A DNA stretch of 64,000 nucleotides from Atherix ibis (taxonomy: Eukaryota > Arthropoda > Insecta > Diptera > Athericidae), in contig OY282609.1 of assembly GCA_958298945.1 (NCBI GenBank), positions 33,329,212 to 33,393,211 on the forward strand, given 5' to 3'. Shown in pieces: positions 1 through 10,899 of the stretch (position 1 is its first letter; each line of letters starts with the position of its first letter). A program made the position numbers and the translations under genes. The notes beneath the pieces were generated by a model that saw only the letters and a list, made by a program, of their open reading frames with translations, did no database searches and was not told the origin of the DNA.

Positions 1-1420
1 TGGAAGACTTAAAAGAAAGCAGCTTTTATTATTTATTTTTTTGAAAAAAAAAACACAAAGAAGCTTATTGTAAAAATTGTTCGAATTAAATTGTATATAA
101 AGATGAGCTGCTGCTCTAAGTTTAACAAATATGCCAATATACATTCATAGATACAAACGCACATGAAAAACGAACGTAAACATTGTGAAATAATGAAATT
201 CAAAAATAATTGAGTTCAAAAACAGGTAAATAAATTCAAGTTTATGGAAATTATTTTCTAAGAGCAACTCAACCTGTCATCGTACACTTCACTTTTACGG
301 TATCTTTGAAATTGCTTCTTTTTTCTTACCTTCCTCTAATCACCCTCTCTTAACAGGTAATCATTTTGTTGGAAGAAAAAAACAACGACGAAATGAAAGC
401 AATTCAATTGATTTGAATATTAATGCATATCAAAATAAATAAGCACACGTGAAAAGAAAATCATTAGAAAATTTGGAGCTTTTGTCTAAAGTCAAAGACC
501 TTGACTGTCTGTCGTGCACTATCATCGTTAAGGACGGAGTTTATTGTCTCGATTATTTACTAACTGAAGAGCCCAGATCAGCATATTGTAGAGTACACTT
601 CCAAAAACGATAGATACACTGAAACCGAACATTATTCCCAAAGTGCTTTTTCTATCCGAATTAATAACAAAGAGTAAAAATATTTATTCGATAATTTATT
701 TGGTTTTTCACTTGCAAATTGAGTCTTTTTGGTTGTATTTGTTTAAAACACTCGTAGTTGATGGTATTCATACTCTAAACTCGTTTGTCTTAACATTATT
801 CGGAAATTGTGCGTGAGCTTTAATGTAAAATTTATTACAATAATAGTGAAGCCTCATTTCTTCTAACTACTTATCCCCTTATATTTAGTAAGTGTAATAA
901 TCGTACTAACACAATTTCAGTCAGATTCTTTCCATGTTATAAACAATATTTAATGTATTCAAACACTTGGCTTCAAATGCATAATTTGAATGATAATAAA
1001 AGTGTAAAGCATACTAAGAACTCATTAAAGTCTAGACAATAAATAAGCTTTTTCTGTTAAATGGGGTATTTTCTTTACAATATGTGCTAATCAATCAATG
1101 GAAATATTTTTATTCTGAGTTTTATCTTATCAATTCATACATTATCGTATTACAGTTCGTAGACTTTACTTTTATGTAAATGACCCTCAACAGCTGGCAA
1201 GAGTAGAGCAAAATTTTTTCGAAATTATAAAAACAAGTCAAATTCTGAATTGTTTTTTTTTTCTGTCACCATTGCAACTTTTTTTATTTACTTCCACTCA
1301 AAAGTTTGTAAATAGGAAAAAAAAACATGGCTGCGTAAAGTGGATCATTTCGAAAAAATTGGTAAACAAAAAGTCTCGCCTATAAATAGAATGGCGACTA
1401 ACTGAATTAATTGCGACACT
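1..1420. other. AT-rich DNA, no gene recognised
   Basis: No open frame with recognisable protein similarity, no clear repeat and no RNA gene was seen. The sequence is strongly AT-rich with many homopolymer A/T runs. Confidence 0.6.
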
Positions 1421-1500
1421 TTTTGGTCAAATCATTGGGCAACCATTAATAACTCAGTCTATTCAAGTTCCACACTGAAATTTTGGGCACCTAAGCTATG
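1421..1500 (+). repeat. diverged relative of the 150-bp repeat at 43.1 kb
   Basis: The stretch beginning TTGGGCAACCATTAATAA lines up with TTGGGCAACTATCAACAA near 43136, and the similarity continues through the CAGTCTA-TCAA and AAATT-TGGG segments. By eye this is clear but diverged. The family is unknown. It sits at the downstream edge of the minus-strand Jockey-like LINE that follows. Confidence 0.4.
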
Positions 1501-2880
1501 ATTGAAAAAACGAGAATAAAAACTTTTTATAACGACCAACAGTCACATCATGAATAAAAGGGACTTTGATATTATGGTGGATGAAACTATGAAGGACATA
1601 AAAGGGATCACGACAATTTAACGAAGTATTTTCGACTGAAGGGATAGGATTCGATGGGAATTGGAAGGCTTGGTAGAGCTATTCTGTAAGTCCATATTGG
1701 TCTATTCCGTAAGTCCACATTGGTCTATTCCGTAAGTCCATATTGGTCTATTCCGTAAGTTCATATTGTTCTATTCAGTAAGTTCATATTGTTCTATTCC
1801 GTAAGTTCATATTGGTTTATTCCGTAAGTTCATATTGGTCTATTCCGTAAGTCCATATTGGTCTATTGCGTAAGTCCACATTGGTCTATTCCGTAAGTTC
1901 ATATTTTTCTATTCAGTAAGTTTATATTGTTCTATTCCGTAAGTTCATATTGGTCTATTCCGTAAGTCCACATTGGTCTATTCCGTAAGTCCATATTGGT
2001 ATATTCCGTAAATCCATATTGATTGCAAAAGTGCTTTGAATAAAGGTACTATGCTGTCTATAGTAAGTTAAAAACGCTTGTCTGGAAGGCAAACTAGTTG
2101 TAGGTATATATGTCTTTTGAGCAGGTTCCATGTCAAGCCCTAGATACCGAACTTCAGAGTACTGAGATGTGTAGTGGGTAGATTGTATGCACTATGAGGA
2201 ATCGATACACTATACTCAGAGAAACAAAATCAATATATACTTGCTGTTAATATAAAATAAAATATTATAAGTTTTTTAAGTTTATTATTAAAATAAAAAA
2301 AGTGCAAATAAAAATAATAAAATAATATTAAAATATTAAAAATTCTATTGCAGAATTATTAATTAAAAAGAAAATTAAATAAGGTGGATCAAAATTGAAT
2401 TTATAAATGTAAATGGACTTTTGACAATTGGAAACCATAAATCTAAACAATACATTAATTAATTCAATAACAAAAATACAATATTAAACATATGACTTTT
2501 CTTATTTAATTATTTAATAACTACACATAATAATAAAACAGCCCGTGATAACCTGTGCTTCACTGCCATTAAGAAATGTAAGAGAACATGGTTCATAGCG
2601 TAGAGCAAAGATCACATGGATACGTTTGCGTTCGTTCACTTTTACTCTAAACTCGGTAAACCAGTTCTGAAGGATTTGGATTTGGGTTTGGAGAATTTAA
2701 AAAACAAGTTGGCTGCAAAGCGTGTGTGACAAAGAAGATATTGGAACAGATTGGAATATCGGATGTGTAAATATTGTAGATAAGGGGCCCAAGTAAACTT
2801 CTCTGTGGAACACCAGCGAATATCGGAAAGATATTAGACAGTCATTTTAGGACTAGGAAATAGATGGAAGGAAGACTCTT
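1500..2880 (-). pseudogene. Jockey-like non-LTR retrotransposon, reverse transcriptase region, degenerate
   Basis: On the minus strand a series of reverse-transcriptase pieces reads in the proper order. Around 2840-2770 is motif GVPQRSLLGPLIYNIYTSD (RT motif B, normally GVPQGS). Around 2640-2560 is VKVNERKRIHVIFALR, like the KINEKKSVHVTF region after the palm. Around 2150-2100 is EVRYLGLDME (normally RYLGLHLD). From 2090 to 2030 is LTIDSIVPLFKALL, leading to the KPIWTYGI thumb motif. Around 1680-1540 is KPSNSHRIQS-like sequence ending in IHHNIKVPFIHD. Stops and frame changes are numerous. An AT-rich stretch at 2225-2540 interrupts it, and the thumb motif has been expanded into a 23-bp array. 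Jockey clade assignment is by motif recall; it is certainly a LINE of this general type and is non-functional. Confidence 0.8.
1679..2026. repeat. 23-bp minisatellite, about 15 units, inside a LINE thumb motif
   Basis: The unit CTATTCCGTAAGTCCATATTGGT minus its ends recurs every 23 bp about 15 times (for example TTCCGTAAGTCCATATTGG). Variants include TTCAG-, CACATTGG and CATATTGTT; the TTCAG variant pair recurs at similar internal positions, hinting at higher-order duplication. In reverse complement the unit encodes PIWTYGI, the conserved thumb peptide of the surrounding Jockey-like LINE. Other copies of this LINE in the window carry 1, 1, 2 and 3 units. Confidence 0.95.
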
Positions 2881-2989
2881 CTCTATCAAAAGCTTAACTT
2901 TTATCAAGAAAGATACCGGAACAATACCATTTAACGAATTAAATAATAAAAATATATCCTATAAAAAATTGGTTCTATTATTTCCTTAT

Positions 2990-4265
2990 TTCTCTGGTAA
3001 ATAAACACTCATGTAGAACTGGTGAAAATAGAGAAATTACTATTCGAGATTCAGTTCCATCATATTCGTCCTTGCATATACTATGTTTATAGGGGCAAAA
3101 CGGAAAAAATTGCATATTATACAATTCGTCGATGACACACACACATTCATGCATCTTCATTTATTTGTAGGTGTAATAGTAGAAATTTTAAAAATGTGAC
3201 GCGAATATTTATGCAGTTAATATACTCTTAGGGGAGTGCTTGGCGAACGACAAAGGGCCACTGGAACGAGCAGACACAGGAAAATCAATTTTGTCTTGAA
3301 GACTTTTATTTAATTGTTCGTACGCTGCTCTACTCTGTAGAACCTGCATTGCCCATTTATGATGTTGATTTTTCCTGTCGTTTTGTAGTTGGTCACACAA
3401 CAGTCCAAATTTTTTCTCATTCTATAAATGCTTTTCTATTTCTCCGTTATCCTTTTCCCTTTATACGCACACATTTCACCTGAGCGCACAAATTGGAACA
3501 AGTGAAAACATACAAGTTTCACCTGTTCTAATATGTTCTGCTCAACTTTTTTCTTTCATTTTCTGTATTCTATTTTATTATTCATCAAACCTGACGATAG
3601 GTACTCGAATTCAGTAAGTCCATATTAAATTAGGTGAGTTTTTGCAAACATTTGACAAAAGTTCCGTGCAAATTTTTGTGTATAGTTTTTTTTTCATTCT
3701 TTAAAAGAAAATTTTAAAGGCTGCACAAAATTTAATTTTTATTAAAATATTTTTCTGTAAGTTTTAGAAGAAGGAGATTCTAAGAGAATGTGAAACTTTT
3801 ATGAAAATCGGAGCACGCAATCGTGACATTTTAAAGGTCAAAAATAATATTTAAAATTTTACTGATACTTTCATCGATACTTTCCTAAAGAGGGCTTTAG
3901 AAATCAGTAAAAGGTAAAGGTCATGAAATATTAATAATAAATTATTTGACAAGCTTTTGTTTTAAAGAAAAGAATACTTGGTTATGTTTCAAGTTATTTT
4001 TTTATTTGTTTAGTTTCCAATCGATATTTGTCATCATATATTAAAAGACTGGTTTAAAATAACATGGTGTCATAGAAAAGTTAACTTTCAATCAGTACAT
4101 GGACATATGTATATAGCTACTATGTATGGGATCAAGGAAGATCCTTCATCGACTAACTTCCAAGTTCTTCAAAATAGCTCGAATTGAGTAATTTTTGAGT
4201 ACAAAAAAGGCAAATACATTTTTTTGGCACAGTACTCTGATTCAGCGATACTGAGACTACCCAGT
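2990..4265. other. AT-rich DNA, one unexplained minus-strand ORF
   Basis: No transposon or gene is recognised apart from a GTAAGTCCATATT scrap near 3615-3628 that resembles the 23-bp LINE unit. A 63-codon minus-strand ORF at 3209-3400 (starts MCDQLQND, contains WAMQVLQSRAAYEQLN) has a more protein-like composition than its surroundings, but I do not recognise it. No convincing splice sites were found around it. Confidence 0.5.
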
Positions 4266-4268
4266 TTA

Positions 4269-4385
4269 ATACGCAAGGGGCTCTTGAGTTCGAATCTAGC
4301 TAGAGCTGGCAATATACCCTAATCCTTTTTTTATTATGGTATATTGCCAACTATAGCTAGATTGAAACTCAAGAGCCTTGCGTAT
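4269..4385. repeat. foldback hairpin with a tRNA B-box-like arm
   Basis: The left arm (4269-4318, ATACGCAAGGGGCTCTTGAG...) is the inverted complement of the right arm (4339-4385, ...CTCAAGAGCCTTGCGTAT) with a few mismatches, around a 20-nt loop. The left arm contains AGTTCGAATCT, close to the RNA polymerase III B-box consensus GGTTCGANTCC. This may be two inverted copies of a tRNA-derived SINE fragment. The right arm has lost the B-box (GTTTCAATCT). Confidence 0.8.
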
Positions 4386-4997
4386 TTTTTTTTTTTTGCT
4401 AATCCTTTTTTCCTTTTAAAACATATTTAACTATTGACCAAAAACCCAAGGTTTCTACATTACCAAAACTCTCTTTTCTAGTGGGATTATCCTAGTAGAA
4501 AAAGCTTTTAACACTAACAGTTCCTTTCTCCCTATAAATTTTCTTTTTAATTTAGTGCAATAAAGTGATAGTCAGACAAATTGATCGCTTGACACAGAAT
4601 GACTGACAATAAAGCTGCTTCCCGGGTGCATACCAACTGCCTGATGTATGTATGACCTTAACACTAGGTCAGACTAGGTCAGACTGTCTGGATGTGATTT
4701 TTTCCAGGTAAAAATGTTGAGAGGTGATTTTTATGGTACACGGTTATAACTTCGGTTAGAGAGTAGCTCGGTAAAAATTACAAAAATAAGAAAACGCATT
4801 TGTTGACTGTCCAAATTTTTTCGACAGCTAACAGGCTCGGCACGTGCTCACACCTTCAAGTTGAGACTAGGTAAGAGTATCAGAATTTAATTTTTTACCA
4901 CCGGCTTAAGACTCCAAATGGAAAATCAACTCGATCAAAATTTCAAAGGTAAGCAAACCCATTTGATGTTCGCACTTCGACCATTTTTATTTTCCGC

Positions 4998-6182
4998 AGC
5001 AATTTTACGCTATTTGACATTAAACCAACAAGCCGTGTGTGTATAGTGAGTACAGAGAAAAATATTGCTGCCCTAGCGTCCAGTGCTGGTTAAGACCGCG
5101 ATTTGTCCATTCGTCGCCGTTCACAGCAATTGGGACTATGTTACTCGACCATGTGGAAGATTTTAGGGAAGGACCTTGGGTGAAAGTGTATAAAATATAG
5201 TTCGTACACGAACTGAATCCTTGACAAAGCCCCAGAGTTCTATTCCGTAAGTCCATATTGGGCTATTCCGTAAGTCGATATTGGTTTCAGTAGTGCTTTG
5301 AATAAAAGTACAATGCTGTCTATAGTAAGTTTAGAATGTTTGTCTAGAAGCCAAAGTAGTTGCAGGTATAGTCTGTTTAGTTCTTGTCTGTAAGTCTTGT
5401 GTGCGGGTTCCATGTCAAGCCCTGCCAACGCGTCCAATTTTCGGTAAGTGGGCCTTAGAATAACTTGAGGAAAATCCGGTTTTTCGATGAGGTGGACCTT
5501 AGAATAACTTGAGGAAAAACTTTCCGTTTAGCGGCGAAGCATTTTTGGTTGAACGGGTATGTGCATAGACAAAATTGTGCCTCAACAAACACAGGCAAAA
5601 CAAGAACTCAGAAAAATGCACTGTTTGGTGCGGTTTATGGGCAGTTGGAGTGATCAGTCCGTATTTCTTTGCAGATACCGCTGGCCGCAAAGGTTTATCG
5701 TTAAAGGCGCCCGCTATCGCTCGATGATTTCGAACTTTTTTTTGCCCAAAATGCAAGAATTGCATCTGGTCGATATGCGAAACAATGGATATATTGAGAG
5801 ATGAGTTCGGTGAGCAATTTATCTCGAGTTTCTGGCCGGTGAGTTGACCACCTAGATCGTGCGATTTGACGCTACTAGACTATTTCTATAGGGCTACGTG
5901 AAGTCATTCATCTATGCCGATAAACTAGCGTCACTTGCAGCCTTGGAAGTAGACGAGTGTTATTAGCGAGATTCTCGCCGAGATGCTCGAAAAAGCGGTT
6001 TCAAATTGGACCTGTCGCATAGATCACTTTTTAGTTATAACCAACATTTACGTAAAATAATCTTCGAAAAATAAATGGCAACCTATGATTTATCGATTCA
6101 AATAAACATTTCATACACTTTTGTAATTTGTCTATATTTATTTTGGAAATTTAAAAATCAAATACCTAAAAAATCACCCGTT
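4998..6182 (+). pseudogene. DDE transposon of the Tc1/mariner superfamily (copy a), broken
   Basis: Recognisable transposase pieces run in order: FTLFDIKPTSRV and VSTEKNIAALASS around 5000-5070, LSIRRRSQQLGL at 5102-5135, and a damaged SDEAHFWLNGYV region at 5525-5560. Then come YRSMISNFFLPKMQELHLVDM around 5720-5776, RSCDLTLLDYF near 5855-5885, and a YVKSFIYADK tail. The first catalytic Asp codon is GGC (Gly) and a base is missing just after it. The third Asp (LLDYF) is kept but frameshifted. The DGATCHTA (second Asp) segment is deleted between VDM and RNNGYIER. The right end AAAAAATCACCCGTTA at 6167-6182 matches the end of copy b at 20.8 kb. A short internal duplication (ACCTTAGAATAACTTGAGG) lies at 5453-5513. 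A LINE fragment interrupts it at 5238-5437. The left end is unclear; GGTGATTTTTATGG near 4722 could be a terminal-repeat remnant. Confidence 0.85.
5238..5437 (-). pseudogene. Jockey-like LINE fragment nested in the DDE transposon
   Basis: The minus-strand frame reads LGLDME-like sequence, then ELNRLYLQLLWLLDKHSKL, TIDSIVLLFKALLKPISTYGI and AQYGLTE. This is the connection-to-thumb segment of a Jockey-like reverse transcriptase. The 23-bp thumb unit is present twice here. Transposon sequence on both sides (GACAAAGC... and ...CAACGCGTCCAATTTT) matches continuous sequence in copy b (CCAAAGCGTCGAATTTT near 20198), so this LINE piece was inserted into the transposon. Confidence 0.85.
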
Positions 6183-7585
6183 ATTATCAAAATAAAATCT
6201 AACAAAACCGCACGTCTGGTTCTCTTATTAGGATCGATGAAATATTAACAAAAAAATTTATTGGAGGAAAAATATGCTCTCATAAAATGCTGCCAAAAAG
6301 AAATTTCAACAGTTCTATATTATGCTAACACTTAGAATTGATTAAAGTCTGAATGTTATTTTGGGAAAATATACAGTCGAAAAGTTAGGATGTCTTCTTA
6401 ATCTGTAAATACGAAAAGTCCTACTGTGAAAATTACAAATAATTTGTGGGAAACAAATTACGTCAATTGAAATATTGGAAAATAAATTTTACACCATAAT
6501 CACACTTTCTTAATTTGCATAAATTTCAAATGAAAACAATTAATTTTCCCAAATGAGTTTTACGTAATCCCAAAGTACTGCGCGACTATTGACATTTTTG
6601 GTTTCTGCTCAAATGAGAAACCATTCGAATTTCAATGTGATTTCTGCTCAATTGTATCGTTCCATAGAATATTTATTTTAATTTAAATCCAATCGATCGA
6701 TTGCCAATCTTTAAAAGGAAAGCAATAATCAAGCCACCATTCTCGTTTATACAATATAAAAAAAAATACAACAACGCAACCGAAATTCGAAATAATCCTT
6801 TTTTTAGTCGTTTCGAGCCTTTTTTAATCAACGTCTTTTGGGTTGGTTTCTGTTTTTTGCTGAATTGTTATTCGAAGGCTGAATTTTGTGTCCTTTCTGT
6901 GTAATTGTAATTCTGCCGCAAGCTTTTCCGTTTCTATTTCCACCTTTCGATTTTTTTTCTCCACACTTCAGCTATTAGCGATAATGGCTTTTGATAACAC
7001 GCGCATTTTCATATATGTATTCGTTTGTCGCATTCGTATGCGAGCAGTTTGTGGTCATGTATTTATGTGAACACATTCATTACGGTCATTAGTGGAATGT
7101 TATTTAGAGAAAGAAAGAAAAAATGATAATATTCGTGACTGGTTCATTTTGTCAAGGTTATTCATGAATATAAAATTCCGGATTGGCTTTATATATTGCA
7201 GAGGAGCCATTCAAGTTTTGTGAAATCGTATACTCACTCTTCGAGGACGAACTGATTTAATATGCTTTCGATGATTGTCTTTAAAAGAGTGAGGAGAAAT
7301 TTTTTCGAATTTTTGTCAATATTTTTTGTAAATTACGTTAATTTTTCCAACAATTTCGGAAGACGTTAAGGAAAGTCACAATATGTCGATAGTGATTTTT
7401 TCCTTTATTTGTCCTTTTATATCAAATAATTCTTTTAAGTATGCGATTGAATATGATCTCTCATTACCTTCTCAAATCCCGTACAAGCAAAAGGTTTTAT
7501 TGTACAATGTATTATATCCAACCCACTTTGCAAAAAAAAATATTTTTCGCTTCATTAATGATCTCTTATCTTGAAAAAGATTCTT
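6183..7585. other. AT-rich DNA, no gene recognised
   Basis: Several 60-70 codon open frames occur by chance in AT-rich sequence. None shows a protein motif. No strong repeat was noticed. Confidence 0.55.
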
Positions 7586-7589
7586 TAAC

Positions 7590-8402
7590 ATCCCTGAACA
7601 GGTACAAAAAGGCAAATACTGATCCAGACTTCGGCAGGAATTTTCCACGCATGACCTAAATAGCTCCCACATCCAAGAATTTCATTACGGAATCTTCCTT
7701 CTGCGGGCACTCGATATTATGGCGAGCTATAGGTTCATTTGAATTTCGTTAGCGATTGTACTTTGCATTTTTTATTATAGAAAGATTTTCATCTAAAGTG
7801 CCAGCCCATAGAGTAATTCTGTTATTAACAAAATTTCAACATAAACTGCTTAATAAAAGAAGTGTTGAATTGCATTGGGTTCCGGGTCATATGGGAATTT
7901 TAGACAACGAGCGGGTCGATCAACCGTCGGGGGAAACTCCTTGTCGCTCGGTGTTCACAGCAGCTCCCAACTTTTCACACCTGCTATTGCGAGTACAAAT
8001 GATTTTCTGCATCGTATTGTAAGGGGCGATGAACAGTGGATCAATAACGATAATCCAAAGCAAAAAAAAAGCGTTTATTGGGACCAGCTCGGCGTGGTAT
8101 ATTATGAGCTGTTGCAACTGGGTTAAACCATCGCCGGAACTCGCTACCGAACACAACTGATGTGTTTGAGCCGAGGATTGAAGGAAAAAGGGCCACAATA
8201 CGTGCAAAAATACGACAAAGTGATTTTGCAGCACAACAACGCTCGGCCACATGTTGCTAAAATGATTTAAACCTAACTGGAAACACTGAAACTCGTCGTA
8301 TTCTCCAAAAATCGCCTCTTCCGAGCATTGAAGGAAAAAGAGCCACAATAAGTAAGACTTTTGTCATTCGTAGACACAAACTAGTAGATTAATTCTTGAC
8401 AT
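7590..8402 (+). pseudogene. RNase-H-bearing LINE remnant, split by a mariner
   Basis: From 7590 the text RYKKANTDPDF aligns with RYSKANTDLSS of the better copy at 54340. Further on, QHKLLNKRSVELHWVPGHMG and NERVDQ (7830-7922) form the end of a LINE RNase H domain (VELHWVPGHxGIxGNE). At about 7965 the LINE stops and mariner sequence starts. After the mariner, TFVIRRHK at 8360-8385 continues the LINE, as in the copy at 56.7 kb where VIRRHT follows without interruption. Stops and frameshifts make it inactive. The clade (Jockey, I or R1 group) is not resolved. Confidence 0.8.
7966..8357 (+). pseudogene. mariner transposase fragment inside the LINE
   Basis: Frames read FLHRIVRGDEQWINNDNPKQKK (7998-8065), then WDQLGVVYYELLQLG, TIAGTRYRTQLM, LKEKGPQYVQKYDKVI and LQHNNARPHVAKM. 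This is a mariner transposase of the group with TGDEKW...KKSW and QHDNARPH. A segment between KKS and WDQ is deleted. The second catalytic Asp has become Asn (CAC AAC AAC, QHNNARPH). The first Asp (RGDEQW) is intact. The C-terminal third with the final Asp is missing, replaced by a second ALKEKEPQ-like repeat. Confidence 0.85.
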
Positions 8403-8890
8403 CATTATAAACGGCGCGTCATCCGGGAGTGAGTCCGGTCTAAACCTCAGAGCTCCCAATATTCCAGCTTCGCGCTGCGGAGCTCCCAATATTCCGGCTT
8501 CGCGCTGCGGTCTTCCACTTGGCACTTTATGGCTATCGCCGTCACTCCAACAAAGACAGGGACCACCCCGTCTACTGGAATAATAAATGGAGCCACTTTA
8601 GACTTTTCGGGCAGGATCTTTCTCATCTAGACGAATTAGGGTCCAGCTCACCCAAGCCTATTGAACTTAATTTTATCCATAACCGGGCTGTCGCGTTAAC
8701 GCTTCAAGATCACGTCTTTAAATAGGCTTCGGAATTGTCCGCCATCATGTAGGGGACTAGCTTTTGTTATTTCCTCGATGCTTGGTGACGGCGGCATATC
8801 TTATTCAGCTGGGGGGACCTCCGACTCGTGTATCAAGTCAACCAACTTAACAGCCTTACCAAAATTTTGCGCACGAAAATAGAAAATTTC
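8396..8890 (-). pseudogene. RTE-like LINE 3' end, degenerate
   Basis: Minus-strand pieces: PPSPSIEEITKA (8835-8780), typical of the start of a LINE RT domain, then directly GGQFRSLFKDVILKR and NATARLWIKLSSIGLG-type sequence (8760-8650). This corresponds to NGPFRSLFNDEILERYRDS and DKIKLNRLRCAEHL in the better copy at 51.1 kb, so the RT core is deleted. Then come GGPCLCWSDG (8560) and a 3' untranslated tail ending TATAATGATG at about 8399. Within the tail a 30-bp stretch (CTTCGCGCTGCGGAGCTCCC) is duplicated in tandem (8450-8510). It is GC-richer than the flanks. Confidence 0.75.
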
Positions 8891-8899
8891 CTCTCCGGA

Positions 8900-9140
8900 A
8901 ATCACCCTCTTTCCATTTGGCTGTTCTGTAACGTGTAAGTTATTGGAGTGTTATAAGATGAGGAATGAAGGGGATGTCATTTGAAAAGAAATGTAGCATG
9001 CTTTACAAAATTTAACCATCTCTAGCCGAAGACTGTTTTTATCCAGCCCACCCAATTAGATCGCCATTTTTAAAGAGTCAAAGTAAATATATTTATGGAA
9101 CGGTATTCCGCTTATGGGAAACTTTTAGTTATTAATGTGT
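8900..9140. other. no feature recognised
   Basis: Short AT-rich stretch without motifs that I can identify. Confidence 0.5.
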
Positions 9141-9149
9141 CACAATAAC

Positions 9150-9650
9150 AGAGACATGTCCATTAGTTGGAGGAAAGACTTATTGTCCAAGCCTGGTCTA
9201 TGGCATACTGTGACGTCTGAAAATTTTGCTGCTGAATAAGACAACATGTCTAAATCTTGGACAATTTTCCAAATTTTTATAGCCAAAGTGGTTCCCTTAC
9301 AAAATACAGTTGACACAACAACATCATCTTCCGTAAGATAATTGATGCCGTCAAGTTTATAAATGATTACCCTGATTTTCATGAAAAAATTTAATACTCG
9401 ACAAAGCGCTTTTTGGGGTTTCAATGGATATGTTTATAAAAAAAAACAGTATGTTTTGAGAAACAGGATAGTGCGTTTTTTGGTAATTTCATCCAGAAGA
9501 GTTACTGAACGTTCCTTTTTCGAAGATGGAAATGGAGGTTCTGTGACTGTAATTAGAAAACAACACCGGCACATAATAGAAAACTTTGTTTTCTTTTTTA
9601 CTGTAAGGCTCTTTAGACATAAGCAAATAGCCACTTCATAGCATCCCAGC
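9150..9650 (+). pseudogene. DDE transposon fragment (copy e), degenerate
   Basis: The open frame at 9363-9641 reads SAFWGFNGYVYKKKQYVL and later FFEDGNGGSVTV and KQHRHIIENFVFFF. These match the DEAHFWLNGYVNKQN and FFEDENGxTVTVNGERYRHMI segments of the same transposase family as the copy at 4998-6182. The catalytic Asp of the DEAHF motif is lost (QSAFW). The segment upstream (9150-9360) shows no readable transposase. Just after it, at 9655-9705, GACCATTTGGAGACTTTAAG resembles the 3' end of the RNase-H LINE in reverse orientation. Confidence 0.65.
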
Positions 9651-9769
9651 TATCAGACCATTTGGAGACTTTAAGTTTCGTGTGGGTGGGCGCCGTAGCA
9701 AGTTTTCTGAGCGAAACTGATCTTTGACGCCCGATTTGGATTCTTCGGTCTTGTTGATCAATTTTGAAA

Positions 9770-10890
9770 AAAAATTGATATAAAGTATAAAATAAATTGT
9801 AATTAAAAAGTAAATTTAATTTAAATTTTTTAACTTTTCTTTCTAAAGAGGAATTATTTGAAAACTTTACAGCAACAAATTAAGTATACCTTTTTTATTG
9901 GTAAATAATTGAAAATAAAACTTAACGCAATAAATGCGAGAATATTACAATATTTATGAAGAGAAAATGTATCAAAAATGTTATTATTCCAAAAAGTGTT
10001 ATTTCATCAATTCAATTTGCTTATAAACCAGAAATCCTACAGTGAATATTGAAGAGAAAAAAACGTGCACAGTCACTTTTCATATTTTTTGACATGTTAA
10101 AAAAAAAAAGAAAACAAAACAAAAATTGAACTTTTCATAAAAATAAAGACAGCTAAGGCAGGTGGGACAAGTATCCGCAACTATATTGAAGAAGTAGTAG
10201 AGCATATTAGTATGAAGAAAAGCTAAAAGCGACTACCATTTTCGGAAATGCTGTTTGGTTGATTGATTAGTTAGCATTAATGGATGAGGGCGTCCAGTAC
10301 ACATTTTGACAATGACAAACGGAAGAATCTAAAACGAAGAAATAAATTGCACACAAAAAAAACAACAACCTCACGTCCAATATCCGTCCGATATCGTTAC
10401 AAAAAAAAACGAGAAGAAAACGTTATTAAGGTTAAAGAAAAGCAAAAAAAGCAAGAAAATAAAAGCATTCATAAATAATAAATAATAATTCAATAATGAT
10501 TGGACAGAAACCGTGAACTTTTTCAAGTTCAAAATCGATCACGGAGCTTCCCCTCTTCCTCAACTCACGCCTAATATTAAATGTTCTCCTTGTAAAGGAA
10601 AGGTGAATAAAGGACATTATTATTATCGGTCATGTTCATACCAAACTTTTTAATTAATAATTACTATAATTTTTTAAGGCAATTTATCGTTGTAAAATTG
10701 TTTATTGAGACGTAAAATTAAATTGTATTTAAAAAAAAAAGAAAAAAAAGGAAATTATTAGAAAAACTTTTGGTAAATTTTTGAATATTTTCATTAATAA
10801 TGAATAAGTTGGATCAGAGTTTTTATTGGCATTTGAGCATAAGCGTATATATAATAATTGGGCTTGTATGAAAATAATCGGTACCTCGAC
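9770..10890. other. AT-rich DNA with poly-A runs
   Basis: Contains A-rich tracts (10098-10115, 10728-10750). The 64-codon lysine-rich open frame at 10284-10478 is explained by its A-rich composition. Nothing else was recognised. Confidence 0.55.
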
Positions 10891-10899
10891 CCACTGTTA

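Noticed and set aside
1679..2026. CRISPR-like array of short repeats
   Set aside because: The 23-bp units are directly adjacent with no spacers, the DNA is eukaryotic, and the unit is explained as part of a LINE coding motif.
3209..3400. Possible host exon on the minus strand (MCDQLQNDRK...)
   Set aside because: The composition looks protein-like, but no family, splice pair or neighbour supports it; left as an unexplained ORF.
4281..4310. tRNA gene suggested by GTTCGAATC
   Set aside because: Only a B-box-like core is present; there is no A-box at the right distance and no cloverleaf.
10284..10478. Lysine-rich 64-codon open frame
   Set aside because: The composition follows the local A-richness. 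No motif and no supporting signals.
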